The notes beneath the pieces are model-generated. The model made no database searches, was not told the origin of the DNA, and saw only the letters and a program-made list of their open reading frames with translations. Below are positions 7,008 to 7,619 of a stretch of 7,619 bases of DNA, piece after piece (the first letter of the stretch is position 1; every line of letters begins with the position of its first letter). Both the position numbers and the translations under genes were made by a program. Origin of the DNA: an uncultured Vogesella sp. (GTDB taxonomy: Bacteria; Pseudomonadota; Gammaproteobacteria; Burkholderiales; Chromobacteriaceae); the NCBI GenBank assembly GCA_946479405.1, contig CAMLGD010000162.1:1-7619 (forward strand). The letters run 5' to 3'.

Positions 7008-7009
7008 CG

Positions 7010-7619
7010 ATGAGACTGGCCCTGTTGTTGTCGCTGCTGCTGCATGCCCTGCTGCTGGTGGCGCTGGCCCGGACACTGTGGTTACCGCTGACGCCGGCGG
7101 CACCGCTGGTGCTGGAGTTGCGGCTGGCAACGGTCGCCAGCAATGGCGCGGCCAGGGCGCACGCTGGCGGCGCGCCGCCGGTGATGGCGCGTGCGGCACC
7201 CCGGCAGCCCGAGGCAGTGCGGCCAACCCCGGCGCCGTTGCAACCGTCGCGCCCGGCCATGGTGGCGGGCGCGGTACCCGCGCGGCAGCAGGCTGTATCC
7301 GCGGACACGGCACCGGCGGCTGCGGCGGTACCGGCAACGGCGGCAGTGACGGACAGCGCAGGTGGTTTGTCACCGCGTGGCGCGACAACAGCCGCGCCGG
7401 CTGGCGAAATGCGCAAGGCGCGGCTGATCTCGGCCCCGAGGCCGGCGTATCCGCCACTGTCGCGGGAATTGAACGAGGCCGGGGTCGTATGGTTGCGCTT
7501 GACAGTGGATGAGCAGGGAGTGGTAAGCAATGTGCTGTTGCTGCGTTCCAGCGGCTTTCGCCGTCTGGACAAGGCCGCCATGGCGGTAGTGTGGCAATGG
7601 CGCTTCCTGCCGCAACTGG
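7010..7619 (+). CDS. TonB-like energy transducer protein (partial, runs off window)
   Basis: The ATG at 7010 begins 2 bases after the smc stop, and the frame stays open to the window end (203 residues visible). Residues 3-20 form a leucine-rich membrane anchor containing S8-x3-H12, the same Ser/His spacing as in the TonB transmembrane helix (E. coli S16, H20) that contacts ExbB/ExbD. A long alanine/proline-rich linker (about 45-135) suits a periplasmic span. From about residue 143, RPAYPPLSRELNEAG, VWLRLTVDEQGVV and LDKAAMAVVWQWRF match the TonB C-terminal domain, which in true TonB contacts outer-membrane receptors. The last strand and stop are beyond the window. There is no clear Shine-Dalgarno, so translation is probably coupled to smc. 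It may be an authentic TonB or a paralogue with another partner. The anchor and C-terminal domain make the family secure, the precise role not. Confidence 0.88.
   Translation, partial: MRLALLLSLLLHALLLVALARTLWLPLTPAAPLVLELRLATVASNGAARAHAGGAPPVMARAAPRQPEAVRPTPAPLQPSRPAMVAGAVPARQQAVSADTAPAAAAVPATAAVTDSAGGLSPRGATTAAPAGEMRKARLISAPRPAYPPLSRELNEAGVVWLRLTVDEQGVVSNVLLLRSSGFRRLDKAAMAVVWQWRFLPQL

Noticed and set aside
6474..7457. 327-codon minus-strand open frame across the end of smc and the TonB-like gene
   Set aside because: It has low-complexity proline/alanine/arginine composition arising from the complement of the TonB linker and smc; no domain is seen, and both plus-strand genes are well supported.
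7078..7512. 144-codon plus-strand frame, Gly/Ala/Arg-rich
   Set aside because: It is a shifted frame of the TonB-like gene. The frame starting at 7010 gives an anchor and a TonB C-terminal domain, and this one gives only low-complexity sequence.

Overview
The window is a high-GC, gene-dense chromosomal segment of a proteobacterium, most likely a betaproteobacterium of the Neisseriales (Chromobacteriaceae-like). That placement is inference. It rests on a canonical Smc (which enterobacteria replace with MukB), a YlqF/RbgA GTPase, a yqgE-ruvX pair and a DUF3820 protein occurring together, and on protein sequences that resemble Neisseria versions from memory. No search was run.

Layout, left to right. 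(1) Bases 1-173 are probably the tail of an upstream gene (possible stop at 80-82) followed by a perfect 10-bp inverted repeat. (2) A plus-strand pair follows: an unrecognised protein with a good Shine-Dalgarno (174-698), and a small membrane protein of DUF4870/Tic20-like type (717-1064). (3) A plus-strand pair behind its own candidate promoter: a 70-residue DUF3820 protein (1128-1340) and, 3 bases later, the circularly permuted ribosome-assembly GTPase YlqF/RbgA (1344-2282). (4) A textbook bidirectional terminator (2294-2329) separates this from a convergent minus-strand operon, yqgE (3394 to 2834) overlapping ruvX (2841 or 2853 to 2410). (5) A 130-base divergent intergenic region carries back-to-back candidate promoters. 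(6) On the plus strand, smc (3525-7007, TTG start) is followed after 2 bases by a TonB-like gene that runs off the window (7010 onward).

Most of this is conserved housekeeping: ribosome assembly (YlqF, and RuvX/YqgF in 16S rRNA 5' maturation) and chromosome condensation/segregation (Smc). I see no mobile element, tRNA, rRNA, CRISPR array or defence system, and no convincing novel multi-gene system. The points most worth a second look are the unrecognised, TTG-leucine-rich protein at the left end, a yqgE promoter placed so close that its mRNA may be leaderless, and a TonB-type protein tightly coupled to smc.
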